From Chamaea fasciata (Eukaryota > Chordata > Aves > Passeriformes > Sylviidae), in the NCBI GenBank assembly GCA_029207755.1, contig JARCOQ010000077.1, positions 248,001-312,000 on the forward strand: DNA of 64,000 nucleotides, in the 5' to 3' direction. How positions within the stretch are numbered: the first letter of the stretch is position 1; each line of letters starts with the position of its first letter. Below are positions 21,901 through 32,809 of the stretch, piece after piece. The position numbers and the translations under genes are program-made. The notes under the pieces were generated by a model, which saw only the letters and a list, made by a program, of their open reading frames with translations, searched no databases and was not told the DNA's origin.

Positions 21901-22192
21901 CGGGATTGTAGGTGGCCGAGGCCAGGTGCCCGGCAGAGGGAGTTGGGCACAAATGATGGCCTGTTTCCAGAGGTTAGTAAAGTCAGCTGCCCAGGTGCCT
22001 GATGTCAGTTTGTAGGAGGCCTTTGGCCCTCCAAGGGAAGCTAGTCTTCCAGTTTGTGGCAGCTTGCATCTGGAAGAAATGCTGTTCTGCTCGGGATTGT
22101 AGGTGGCCGTGGCCACGTGCCTGGCAGAGGGAGTTGGGCACAAATGATGGCCTGTTTCCAGGGGTAAGTAAAGTCAGCTGCCCAGGTGCCTG
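18941..22192. repeat. 17-monomer HOR turn, 3252 bp
   Basis: The class order is A-B-C-D-E-F-G-H-I-J-K-M-P-Q-R-S-U. Monomers up to M (21048) duplicate 14164-16460. L, N, O, T and V are absent, and the next turn starts with B at 22193 without a class A, so this turn ends in an unusual U-to-B step. The length fits 17 x 191 plus 6 minus 1. Confidence 0.88.
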
Positions 22193-23147
22193 ATGTCAGT
22201 TTGTAGTAGGCATTTGGCTTTTCAAGGGAAACTAGTCTTCCAGTTTGTGGCAGCTTGCATCGCGAAGAAATCCTGTTCCGTTCGGGATTGTAGGTGGCCG
22301 AGGCCAGGTGCCCGGCCGAGGGAGTTGGGCACAAAGGATGGCCTGTTTCCAGGGGTAAGTAAAGTCAGCTGCCCAGGTGCCTGATGTCAGTTTGTAGGAG
22401 GCCTTTGGCCCTCCAAGGGAAGCCAGGCTTCCAGCTTGTGGCAGCTTGCATCTGGAAGAAATCCTGTTCCGTTCGGGATTGTAGGTGGCCGGAGCCGGGT
22501 GCCCTGCTGAGGGAGTAGGGAACAAATGATGGCCTGTTTCCAGGGGTAAGTAAAGTCAGCTGCCCAGGTGCCTGATGTCAGTTTGCAGGTGGCTAATGTT
22601 CCCCCATGGGAAGCCAGGCTTCCAGCTTGTGGCTGCTTGCATCTGGAAATAATCCTGTTCCGTTCGGGATTGTAGGTGGCCGAGACCTGGTGCCCGGCAG
22701 AGGGAGTTGGGCACAAAGGATGGCCTGTTTCCAGGCGTAAGTAAAGTCAGCTGCCCAGGTGCCTGATGTCAGTTTGTAGCAGGCCTTTGGCCCTCCAAGG
22801 GAAGCTAATCTTCCAGTTTGTGGCAGCTTGCATCTGGAAGAAATCCTGTTCCGTTCGGGATTGTAGGTGGCCGAGGACAGGTGCCCGGCAGAGGGAGTTG
22901 GGCACAAATGATGGCCTGTTTCCAGGGGTTAGTAAAGTCAGCCGCCCAGGTGCCTTGAATCAGTTTTTAGCAGGCCTTTGGCCCTCCATGGGAAGCCAGG
23001 CTTCCAGCTTGTGGCAGCTTGCATCTAGAAGAAATCCTGTTCCGTTTGGGATTGTAGGTGGCCGAGGCCTGGTGCCCTGCTGCAGGAGTTGGGAACGAAG
23101 GATGGCCTGTTTCCAGGGGTAAGTAAAGTCAGCTGCCCAGGTGCCTG

Positions 23148-23338
23148 ATGTCAGTTTGTAGGAGGCCTTTGGCCCTCCATGGGAAGCCAGGCTTCCAGCT
23201 TGTGGCAGCTTGCATCTGGAAGAAACCCTGTTCTGTTTGGGATCGTAGGTGACCGAGGCCAGGTGCCCGGCCGAGGGAGTTGGGCACAAAGGATGGCCTG
23301 TTTTCAGAGGTAAGTAAAGTCAGCTGCCCAGGTGCCTG
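23148..23338. repeat. Mosaic monomer G/B/P
   Basis: The 5' two thirds are class G (GAAACCCTGTTCTG, GGATCGTAGGTGACC). The next part, CAGGTGCCCGGCCGAGGG, is the private 3' variant of the B monomer at 22193. The end, GTTTTCAGAGG, is the class-P end. At least two exchanges are needed to make this unit. Confidence 0.75.
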
Positions 23339-24672
23339 ATGTCAGTTTGTAGGAGGCCTTTGGCCCTCCAAGGCAGGCAAGTCTTCCAGTTTGTGGCAGC
23401 TTGCATCTGGAAGAAATCCTGTTCCATTCGGGATTGTAGGTGGCCGAGGCCAGGTGCCCGGCAGAGGGAGTTGGGCACAAATGATGGCCTGTTTCCAGGG
23501 GTAAGTAAAGTCAGCTGCCCAGGTGCCTGATGTCAGTTTGTAGCAGGCCTTTGGCTCTCCAAGTGATGCTAGTCTTCCTGTTCAATGCAGCTTCCATCTG
23601 GAAAAAATCCTATTCCGTTCAAGATTGTAGGTTCTCGAAGCCGGGTGCCCGGCAGAGGGAGTTGGGCACAAAGGATGGCCTGTTTCCAGGGGTAAGTAAA
23701 GTCAGCTGCCCAGGTGCCTGATGTCAGTTTGTAGGAGGCCTTTGGCCCTCCAAGGGAAGCTAGTCTTCCAGTTTGTGGCAGCTTGCATCTGGAAGAAATC
23801 ATGTTCCATTCGGGATTGTAGGTGGCCGAGGCCAGGTGCCCGGCAGAGGGAGTTGGGCACAAATGATGGCCTGTTTCCAGGGGTAAGTAAAGTCAGCTAC
23901 CCAGGTGCCTGATGTCAGTTTGTAGGAGGCCTTTGGCCCTCCAAGAGCTGCCAGTCTTCCAGCTTGTGGTAGCTTGCATCTTGAAGAAATCCTGTTCCGT
24001 TTGGGATCGTAGGTGGCCGAGGCCTGGTGCCCGGCAGAGGGAGTTGGGAACAAAGGATGGCCTGTTTCCAGGGGTAAGTAAAGTCAGCTGCCCAGGTGCC
24101 TGATGTCAGTTTGTAGGAGGCCTTTGGCCCTCCAAGGCAAGCAAGTCTTCCAGATTGTGGCAGCTTGCATCGCGAAGAAATCCTGTTCCGTTCGGGATTG
24201 TAGGTGTCCGAGGCCAGGTGCCCGGCAGAAAGAGGTGGGCACAAAGGATGGCCTGTTTCCAGGGGTAAGTAAATCAGCTGCCCAGGTGCCTGATGTCAGT
24301 TTGTAGGAGGCCTTTGGCCCTCCAAGGGAAGCCAGTCTTCCAGTTTGTGGCAGCTTGCATCTGGAAGAAATCCTGTCCATTCGGGATTATAGGTGGCCGA
24401 GGCCTGGTGCCCGACAGAGGGAGTTGGGCACAAAGATGGCCTGTTTCCAGGGGTAAGTAAAGTCAGCTGCCCAGGTGCCTGATGTCAGTTTGTAGGAGGC
24501 CTTTGTCCCTGCAAGGGAAGCTAGTCTTCCAGTTTGTGGCAGCTTGCATCTGGAAGAAATCCTGTTCCGTTCGGGATTGTAGGTGGCCGAGGCCAGGTGC
24601 CCGGCAAAGGGAGTTGGGAACAAAGGATGGCCTGTTTCCAGGGGTAAGTAAAGTCAGCTGCCCAGGTGCCTG

Positions 24673-24863
24673 ATGTCAGTTTGTAGGAGGCCTTTGGCCC
24701 TCCAAGGGAAGCTAGTCTTCCAGTTTGTGGCAGCTTGCATCTGGAAGAAATGCTGTTCTGCTCATGATTGTAGGTGGCCGAGGCCAGGTGCCCGGCAGAG
24801 GGAGTTGGGCACAAATGATGGCCTGTTTCCAGGGGTAAGTAAAGTCAGCTGCCCAGGTGCCTG
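24673..24863 (+). repeat. Exemplar monomer (class O), with the structural motifs of the unit
   Basis: This 191-bp copy shows the landmarks shared by most monomers. Short dyads are GGAGGCC-TTT-GGCCCTCC at 24686-24703 (one bulged C), TCTTCCAG-N17-CTGGAAGA at 24716-24748, TGGCC-GA-GGCCA at 24775-24786, GTGCCC-N13-GGGCAC at 24788-24812, CAGCTG at 24846-24851, CAGG-TG-CCTG at 24854-24863 and CTGA-TG-TCAG at 24861-24870, which runs into the next unit. A perfect GTAAGT hexamer lies at 24835-24840, just after a TTTCCAG. The class-O mark is ATGCTGTTCTGCTCATG in place of the usual ATCCTGTTCCGTTCGGG. Other class-O copies start at 1176, 2320, 4037, 6327, 9386, 12827, 17604, 32693 and 44174. Confidence 0.95.
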
Positions 24864-26200
24864 ATGTCAGTCTGTAGGAGGCCTTTGGCCCTCCATGGGA
24901 AGGTAGTCTTCCTGTTTGTGGCACCGTGCATCTAGAAGAAATCCTTTTTCGTTCGGGATTGTAGGTGGCCGACGCCTGGTGCCCGGCAGAGGGAGTTGGG
25001 CACAAAGGATGGCCTGTTTTCAGAGGTAAGTAAAGTCAGCTGCCCAGGTGCCTGATGTCAGTTTGTAGGAGGCCTTTGGCCCTCCAAGGCAAGCAAGTCT
25101 TCCAGATTGTGGCAGCTTGCATCTGGAAGAAATCCTGTTCCATTCGGGATTTTAGGTGGCCGAGGCCAGATGCCCGGCAGAGGGAGTTGGGCACAAATGA
25201 TGGCCTGTTTCCAGGGGTAAGTAAAGTCAGCTGCCCAGGTGCCTGATGTCAGTTTGTAGGAGGCCTTTGGCCCTCCATGGGAAGCCAGGCTTCCAGCTTG
25301 TGGCAGCTTGCATCTGGAAGAAATCCTGTTCCGTTCGGGATTACAGGTGGCCGAGGCCAGGTGCTCGGCAGACGGAGTTGGGCACAAAGGATGGCCTGTT
25401 TCCAGGGGTAAGTAAAGTCAGCTGCCCAGGTGCCTGATGTCAGTTTGTAGCAGGCCTTTGGCCCTCCATGGGAAGCCTGGCTTCCAGCTTGTGGCAGCTT
25501 GCATCTGGAAGAAATCCTGTTCCGTTCGGCATTGTAGGTGTCCGGAGCCGGGTGGCCTGCTGAGGGAGTTGGGCACAAAGGATGGCCTGTTTCCAGGGGT
25601 AAGTAAAGTCAGCTGCCCAGGTGCCTGATGTCAGTTTGTAGGAGGCCTTTGGCCTTCCAAGGGAAGCAAGTCTTCCAGTTTGTGGCAGCTTGCATCTGGA
25701 AGAAATCCTGTTCCGTTCGGGATTGTAGGTGGCCGAGGCCAGGTGCCCGGCAGAGGGAGTTGGGCACAAATGATGGCCTCTTTCCAGGGGTTAGTAAAGT
25801 CAGCTGCCCAGGTGCCTGATGTCAATTTGTAGGAGGCCTTTGGCCCTCCAAGGGAAGCTAGTCTTCCAGTGTGTGGCAGCTTGCATCTGGAAGAAATGCT
25901 GTTCTGCTCGGGATTGTAGGTGGCCGAGGCCACGTGCCTTGCAGAGGGAGTTGGGCACAAATGATGGCCTGTTTCCAGGGGTAAGTAAAGTCAGCTGCCC
26001 AGGTGCCTGATGTCAGTTTGTAGCAGGCCTTTGGCCCTCCATGGGAAGCCAGGCTTCCAGCTTGTGGCAGCTTGCATCTGGAAGAAATCCTGTTCCGTTC
26101 GGGATTGTAGGTGGCCGAGGCCAGGTGCCCGGCAGAGGAAATTGGGCACAAAGGATGGCCTGTTTCCAGGGGTAAGTAAAGTCTGCTGCCCAGGTGCCTG

Positions 26201-26391
26201 ATGTCAGTTTGTAGGAGGCCTTTGGCCCACCAAGGGAAGCCAGGCTTCCAGCTTGTGGCAGCTTGCATCTGGAAGAAATCCTGTTCTGTTTGGGATCGTA
26301 GGTGACCGAGGCCTGGTGCCCGGCTGTGGGAGTTGGGCACAAATGAGAACCTGTTTCCAGGGGTAAGTAAAGTCAGTTGCCCAGGTGCCTG
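26201..26391. repeat. Chimeric monomer A/G
   Basis: The start has CCAAGGGAAGCCAGG as in class A and follows a V monomer, where A is expected. The 3' part is class G (CTGTTTGGGATCG, GGTGACC, GGCTGTGGG). The last A-type base is at 26233 and G-type sequence begins by 26260-26287. The fusion deletes classes B to F in one step. Confidence 0.78.
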
Positions 26392-27346
26392 ATGTCAGTT
26401 TGTAGCAGGCCTTTGGCTCTCCAAGTGATGCTAGTCATCCTGTTCAATGCAGATTCCATCTGGAAAAAATCCTATTCCGTTCAAGATTGTAGGTTCCCGA
26501 AGCCGGGTGCCCGGCAGAGGGAGTTGGGCACAAAGGATGGCCTGTTTCCAGGGGTAAGTAAAGTCAGCTGCCCAGGTGCCTGATGTCAGTTTGTAGGAGG
26601 CCTTTGGCCCTCCAAGGGAAGCCAGTCTTCCAGTTTGTGGCAGCTTGCATCTTGAAGAAATCCTGTTCCGTTCGGGATTGTAGGTGGCCGAGGCCTGGTG
26701 CCCGGCAGAGGGAGTTGGGCAGAAATGATGGCCTGTTTCCAGGGCTAAGTAAAGTCAGCTGCCCAGGTGCCTGATGTCAGTTTGTAGGAGGCCTTTGGCC
26801 CTTCAAGGGAAACTAGTCTTCCAGTTTGTGGCAGCTTGCATCTGGAAGAAATCCTGTTCCATTCGGGATTGTAGGTGGCCGAGGCCAAGTGCCCGGCAGA
26901 GGGAGTTGGGCACAAATGATGGCCTGTTTCCAGGGGTAAGTAAAGTCAGCTACCCAAGTGCCTGATGTCAGTTTGTAGGAGGCCTTTGGCCCTCCAAGAG
27001 CTGCCAGTCTTCCAGCTTGTGGTAGCTTGCATCTTGAAGAAATCCTGTTCCGTTTGGGATCGTAGGTGGCCGAGGCCTGGTGCCCGGCAGAGGGAGTTGG
27101 GAACAAAGGATGGCCTGTTTCCAGGGGTAATTAAAGTCAGCTGCCCATGTGCCTGATGTCAGTTTGTAGGAGGCCTTTGGCCCTCCAAGGCAAGCAAGTC
27201 TTCCAGATTGTGGCAGCTTGCATCGCGAAGAAATCCTGTTCCATTCGGGATTGTAGGTGTCTGAGGCCAGGTGCCCGGCAGAAAGATTTGGGCACAAATG
27301 ATGGCCTGTTTCCAGGGGTAAGTAAAGTCAGCTGCCCAGGTGCCTG

Positions 27347-28108
27347 ATGTCATTTTGTAGAAGGCCTTTGGCCCTCCATGGGAAGCCAGGCTTCCAGCTT
27401 GTGGCAGCTTGCATCTGGAAGAAATCCTGTTCCGTTCGGGATTGTAGGTGGCCGAGGCCAGTTGCCCGGCAGAGGGAGTTGGGAACAAATGATGGCCTGT
27501 TTCCAGGGGTAAGTAAAGTTAGCTGCCCAGGTGCCTGATGTCAGTTTGTAGGAGGCCTTTGGCCCTCCTAGGGAAGCTAGTCTTCCAGTTTGTGGCACCT
27601 TGCATCTGGAAGAAATCCTTTTTCGTTCGGGATTGTAGGTGGCCGACGCCTGGTGCCGGCAGAGGGAGTTGGGCACAAATGATGGCCTGTTTTCAGAGGT
27701 AAGTAAAGTCAGCTGCCCAGGTGCCTGATGTCAGTTTTTAGCAGGCCTTTGGCCCTCCATGGGAAGCCAGGCTTCCAGTTTGTGGCAGCTTGCATCTGGA
27801 AGAAATCCTGTTCCGTTCGGGATTGTAGGTGGCCGAGGCCAGTTGCCCGGCAGAGGGAGTTGGGAACAAATGATGGCCTGTTTCCAGGGGTAAGTAAAGT
27901 TAGCTGCCCAGGTGCCTGATGTCAGTTTGTAGGAGGCCTTTGGCCCTCCTAGGGAAGCTAGTCTTCCAGTTTGTGGCACCTTGCATCTGGAAGAAATCCT
28001 TTTTCGTTCGGGATTGTAGGTGGCCGACGCCTGGTGCCGGCAGAGGGAGTTGGGCACAAATGATGGCCTGTTTTCAGAGGTAAGTAAAGTCAGCTGCCCA
28101 GGTGCCTG
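27347..28108. repeat. Dimer tandem duplication, 381-bp unit (191 + 190)
   Basis: The monomers at 27538 and 27919 appear identical and share private variants (CTCCTAGGGAAGC, CCTTTTTCG and a one-base deletion in GTGCCGGCAG). The monomer at 27728 begins like the one at 28109 (GTTTTTAGCAGG) and ends like the one at 27347 (GGCCAGTTGCCC). It is therefore the chimeric junction of the duplication, with the switch within 27780-27820. Confidence 0.87.
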
Positions 28109-31100
28109 ATGTCAGTTTTTAGCAGGCCTTTGGCCCTCCATGGGAAGCCAGGCTTCCAGTTTGTGGCAGCTTGCATCTGGAAGAAATCCTGTTCCGTTCG
28201 GCATTGTAGGTGTCCGGAGCCAGGTGGCCTGCTGAGGGAGTTGGGCACAAAGGATGGCCTTTTTCCAGGGGTAAGTAAAGTCAGCTGCCCAGGTGCCTGA
28301 TGTCAGTTTGTAGGAGGCCTTTGGCCCTCCAAGGGCAGCTAGTCTTCCAGTTTGTGGCAGCTTGCATCTGGAATAAATCCTGTTCCGTTCGGGATTGTGG
28401 GTGGCCGAGGCCAGGTGCCCGGCAGAGGGAGTTGGGCACAAATGATGGCCTCTTTCCAGGGGTAAGTAAAGTCAGCTGCCCAGGTGCCTGATGTCAGTTT
28501 GTAGGAGGCCTTTGGCCCTCCAAGGGAGGCTAGTCTTTCAGTTTGTGGCAGCTTGCATCTGGAAGAAATGCTGTTCTGCTCGGGATTGTAGGTGGCCGAG
28601 GCCTCGTACCTGGCAGAGGGAGTTGGGCACAAATGATGGCCTGTTTCCAGGGGTAAGTAAAGTCAGCTGCCCAGGTGCCTGATTTCAGTTTGTAGCAGGC
28701 CTTTGGCCCTCCATGGGAAGCCAGGCTTCCAGCTTGTGGCAGCTTGCATCTGGAAGAAATCCTGTTCCGTTCGGGATTGTAGGTGGCCGAGGCCAGGTGC
28801 CCGGCAGAGGAAATTGGGCACAAAGGATGGCCTGTTTCCAGGGGTAAGTAAAGTCAGCTGCCCATGTGCCTGATGTCAGTTTGTAGGAGGCCTTTGGCCC
28901 TCCAAGGGAAGCCAGTCTTCCAGTTTGTGGCAGCTTGAATCTTGAAGAAATCCTGTTCCGTTCGGGATTGTAGGTGGCCGAGGCCTGGTGCCCGGCAGAG
29001 GGAGTTGGGCACAAATGATGGCCTGTTTCCAGGGGTAAGTAAAGTCAGCTGCCCAGGTGCCTGATGTCAGTTTGTAGGAGGCCTATGGCCCTTCAAGGGA
29101 AACTAGTCTTCCAGTTTGTGGCAGCTTGCATCTGGAAGAAATCCTGTTCCATTCGGGATTGTAGGTGGCCGAGGCCAGGTGCCCGGCAGAGGGAGTTGGG
29201 CACAAATGATGGCCTGTTTCCAGGGGTAAGTAAAGTCAGCTACTCAGGTGCCTGATGTCAGTTTGTAGGAGGCCTTTGGCCCTCCAAGAGCTGCCAGTCT
29301 TCCAGCTTGTGGTAGCTTGCTTCTTGAAGAAATCCTGTTCCGTTTGGGATCGTAGGTGGCCGAGGCCTGGTGCCCGGCAGAGGGAGTTGGGCACAAAGGA
29401 TGGCCTGTTTCCAGGGGTAAGTAAAGTCAGCTGCCCAGGTGCCTGATGTCAGTTTGTAGGAGGCCTTTGGCCCTCCATGGGAAGCCAGGCTTCCAGCTTT
29501 TGGCAGCTTGCATCTGGAAGAAATCCTGTTCCGTTTGGGATCGCAGGTGACCGAGGCCTGGTGCCCGGCTGTGGGAGTTGGGCACAAATGAGAACCTGTT
29601 TCCAGGGGTAAGTAAAGTCAGCTGCCCAGGTGCCTGATGTCAGTTTATAGCAGGCCTTTGGCTCTCCAAGTGATGCTAGTCTTCCTGTTCAATGCAGCTT
29701 CCATCTGGAAAAAATCCTATTCCGTTCAAGATTGTAGGTTCCCGAAGCCGGGTGCCCGGCAGAGGGAGTTGGGCACAAAGGATGGCCTGTTTCCTTGGGT
29801 AAGTAAAGTTAGCTGCCCAGGTGCCTGATGTCAGTTTGTAGGAGGCCTTTGGCCCTCCAAGGGAAGCTAGTCTTCCAGTTTGTGGCAGCTTGCATCTGGA
29901 AGAAATGCTGTTCTGCTCATGATTGTAGGGGCCGAGGCCAGGTGCCCGGCTGAGGGAGTTTGGCACAAATGATGGCCTGTTTCCAGGGGTAAGTAAAGTC
30001 AGCTGCCCAGGTGCCTTGAATCAGTTTGTAGCAGGCCTTGGCCCTCCATGGGAAGCCAGGCTTCCAGCTTGTGGCAGCTTGCATCTGGAAGAAATCCTGT
30101 TCCGTTTGGGATTGTCGGTGGCCGAGGCCTGGTGCCCGGCAGAGGGAGTTGGGCACAAAGGATGGCCTGTTTCCAGGGGTAAGTAAAGTCAGCTGCCCAG
30201 GTGCCTGATGTCAGTTTGCAGGTGGCTATTGTTTCTCCATGGGATGGCAGGCTTCCAGCTTGTGGCTGCTTGCATCTGGAAGAAATCCTGTTCCGTTCGG
30301 GATTGTAGGTGTCCGAGGCCAGGTGCCCGGCAGAAAGAGTTGGGCACAAAGGATGGCCTGTTTCCAGGGGTAAGTAAAGTCAGCTGCCCAGGTGCCTGAT
30401 GTCAGTTTGTAGGAGGCCTTTGGCCCTCCAAGGGAAGCCAGGCTTCCAGCTTGTGGCTGCTTGCATCTGGAAGAAATCCTGTTCCGTTTGGGATTGTCGG
30501 TGGCCGAGGCCTGCTGCCCGGCAGAGGAAGTTGGGCACAAAGGATGGCCTGTTTCCAGAGGTAAGTAAATCAGCTGCCCAGGTGCCTGATGTCAGTTTGT
30601 AGGAGGACTTTGGCCCTCCATGGGAAGCTAGTCTTCCAGTTTGTGGCAGCTTGCATCTGGAAGAAATGCTGTTCTGCTCGGGATTGTAGGTGGCCGAGGC
30701 CACGTGCCTGGCAGAGGGAGTTGGGCACAAATGATGGCCTGTTTCCAGGGGTAAGTAAAGTCAGCTGCCCAGGTGCCTGATTTCAGTTTGTAGCAGGCCT
30801 TTGGCCCTCCATGGGAAGCCAGGCTTCCAGCTTGTGGCAGCTTGCATCTGGAAGAAATCCTGTTCCGTTCGGGATTGTAGGTGGCCGAGGCCAGGTGCCC
30901 GGCAGAGGAAATTGGGCACAAAGGATGGCCTGTTTCCAGCGGTAAGTAAAGTCAGCTGCCCAGGTGCCTGATGTCAGTTTGTAGGAGGCCTTTGGCCCTC
31001 CAAGGGAAGCCAGGCTTCCAGCTTGTGGCAGCTTGCATCTGGAGGAAATCCTGTTCCGTTTGGGATTGTCGGTGGCCGAGGCCTGGTGCCCGGCAGAGGG

Positions 31101-32809
31101 AGTTGGGCACAAATGATGATGATGACCTGTTTCCAGGGGTAAGTAAAGTCAGCTGCCCAGGTGCCTGATGTCAGTTTGTAGTAGGCATTTGGCTTTTCAA
31201 GGGAAACTAGTCTTCCAGTTTGTGGCAGCTTGCATCGCGAAGAAATCCTGTTCCGTTCAGGATTGTAGGTGGCCGAGGCCAGGTGCCCGGCAGAGGGAGT
31301 TGGGCACAAAGGATGGCCTGTTTCCAGGGGTAAGTAAAGTCAGCTGCCCAGGTGCCTGATGTCAGTTTGTAGGAGGCCTTTGGCCCTCCAAGGGAAGCCA
31401 GGCTTCCAGCTTGTGGCAGCTTGCATCTTGAAGAAATCCTGTTCCGTTCGGGATTGTAGGTGGCCGGAGCCGGGTGCCCTGCTGAGGGAGTAGGGAACAA
31501 ATTATGGCCTGTTTCCAGGGGTAAGTAAAGTCAGCTGCCCAGGTGCCTGATGTCAGTTTTCAGGTGGCTAATGTTCCTCCATGGGAAGCCAGGCTTCCAG
31601 CTTGTGGCTGCTTGCATCTGGAAATAATCCTGTTCCGTTCGGGATTGTAGGTGGCTGAGGCCTGGTGCCCGGCAGAGGGAGTTGGGCACAAAGGATGGCC
31701 TGTATCCAGGGGAAAGTAAAGTCAGCTGCCCAGGTGCCTGATGTCAGTTTGTAGCAGGCCTTTGGCCCTCCAAGGGAAGCTAATCTTCCAGTTAGTGGCA
31801 GCTTGCATCTGGAAGAAATCCTGTTCCGTTCGGGATTGTAGGTGGCCGAGGACAGGTGCCCGGCAGAGGGAGTTGGGCACAAATGATGGCCTGTTTCCAA
31901 AGGTTAGTAAAGTCAGCTGCCCAGGTGCCTTGAATCAGTTTGTAGCAGGCCTTTGGCCCTCCATGGGAAGCCAGGCTTCCAGCTTGTGGCAGCTTGCATC
32001 TTGAAGAAATCCTGATCCGTTTGGGATTGTAGGTGGCTGAGGCCTGGTGCCCTGCTGCAGGAGTTGGGAACAAAGGATGGCCTGTTTCCAGGGGTAAGTA
32101 AAGTCAGCTGCCCAGGTGCCTGATGTCAGTTTGTAGGAGGCCTTTGGCCCTCCAAGGCAAGCAACTCTTCCAGATTGTGGCAGCTTGCATCGCGAAGAAA
32201 TCCTGTTCCGTTCGGGATTGTAGGTGTCCGAGGCCAGGTGCCCGGCAGAAAGAGGTGGGCACAAAGGATGGCCTGTTTCCAGGGGTAAGTAAATCAGCTG
32301 CCCAGGTGCCTGATGTCAGTTTGTAGGAGGCCTTTGGCCCTCCAAGGGAAGCCAGTCTTCCAGTTTGTGGCAGCTTGCATCTGGAAGAAATCCTGTCCAT
32401 TCGGGATTATAGGTGGCCGAGGCCTGGTGCCCGACAGAGGGAGTTGGGCACAAAGATGGCCTGTTTCCAGGGGTAAGTAAAGTCAGCTGCCCAGGTGCCT
32501 GATGTCAGTTTGTAGGAGGCCTTTGTCCCTGCAAGGGAAGCTAGTCTTCCAGTTTGTGGCAGCTTGCATCTGGAAGAAATCCTGTTCCGTTCGGGATTGT
32601 AGGTGGCCGAGGCCAGGTGCCCGGCAAAGGGAGTTGGGAACAAAGGATGGCCTGTTTCCAGGGGTAAGTAAAGTCAGCTGCCCAGGTGCCTGATGTCAGT
32701 TTGTAGGAGGCCTTTGGCCCTCCAAGGGAAGCTAGTCTTCCAGTTTGTGGCAGCTTGCATCTGGAAGAAATGCTGTTCTGCTCATGATTGTAGGTGGCCG
32801 AGGCCAGGT

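Larger units (their letters stand above)
22193..30970. repeat. Large segment, 46 monomers, 8778 bp
   Basis: The ladder runs B-C-D-E-F-(G mosaic)-Q/J-H-(I/J)-K-L-M-N-O-P-Q-R-S-T-U-V, then (A/G)-H-I-J-K-L and a more irregular stretch from 27347 to 30970 that includes a 381-bp doublet. Parts recur downstream: B to F at 31168 (offset 8975), L to Q at 32123 (offset 8020) and H to L at 34807 (offset 8415). Several monomers are 190 bp through single deletions (27538, 27919, 29828, 30399). Confidence 0.82.

Noticed and set aside
24750..24780. Possible CENP-B box in the region that usually reads TGTTCCGTTCGGGATTG
   Set aside because: The box pattern TTCG-N4-A-N2-CGGG is not met: aligning CGGG leaves CCTG for TTCG and G for the essential A.
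24781..24840. G-quadruplex from the GGG runs in GAGGGAGTTGGG and CAGGGG
   Set aside because: Only three runs of three or more G occur, and one is separated by a loop of over 20 bases; no four-run motif with short loops was found.
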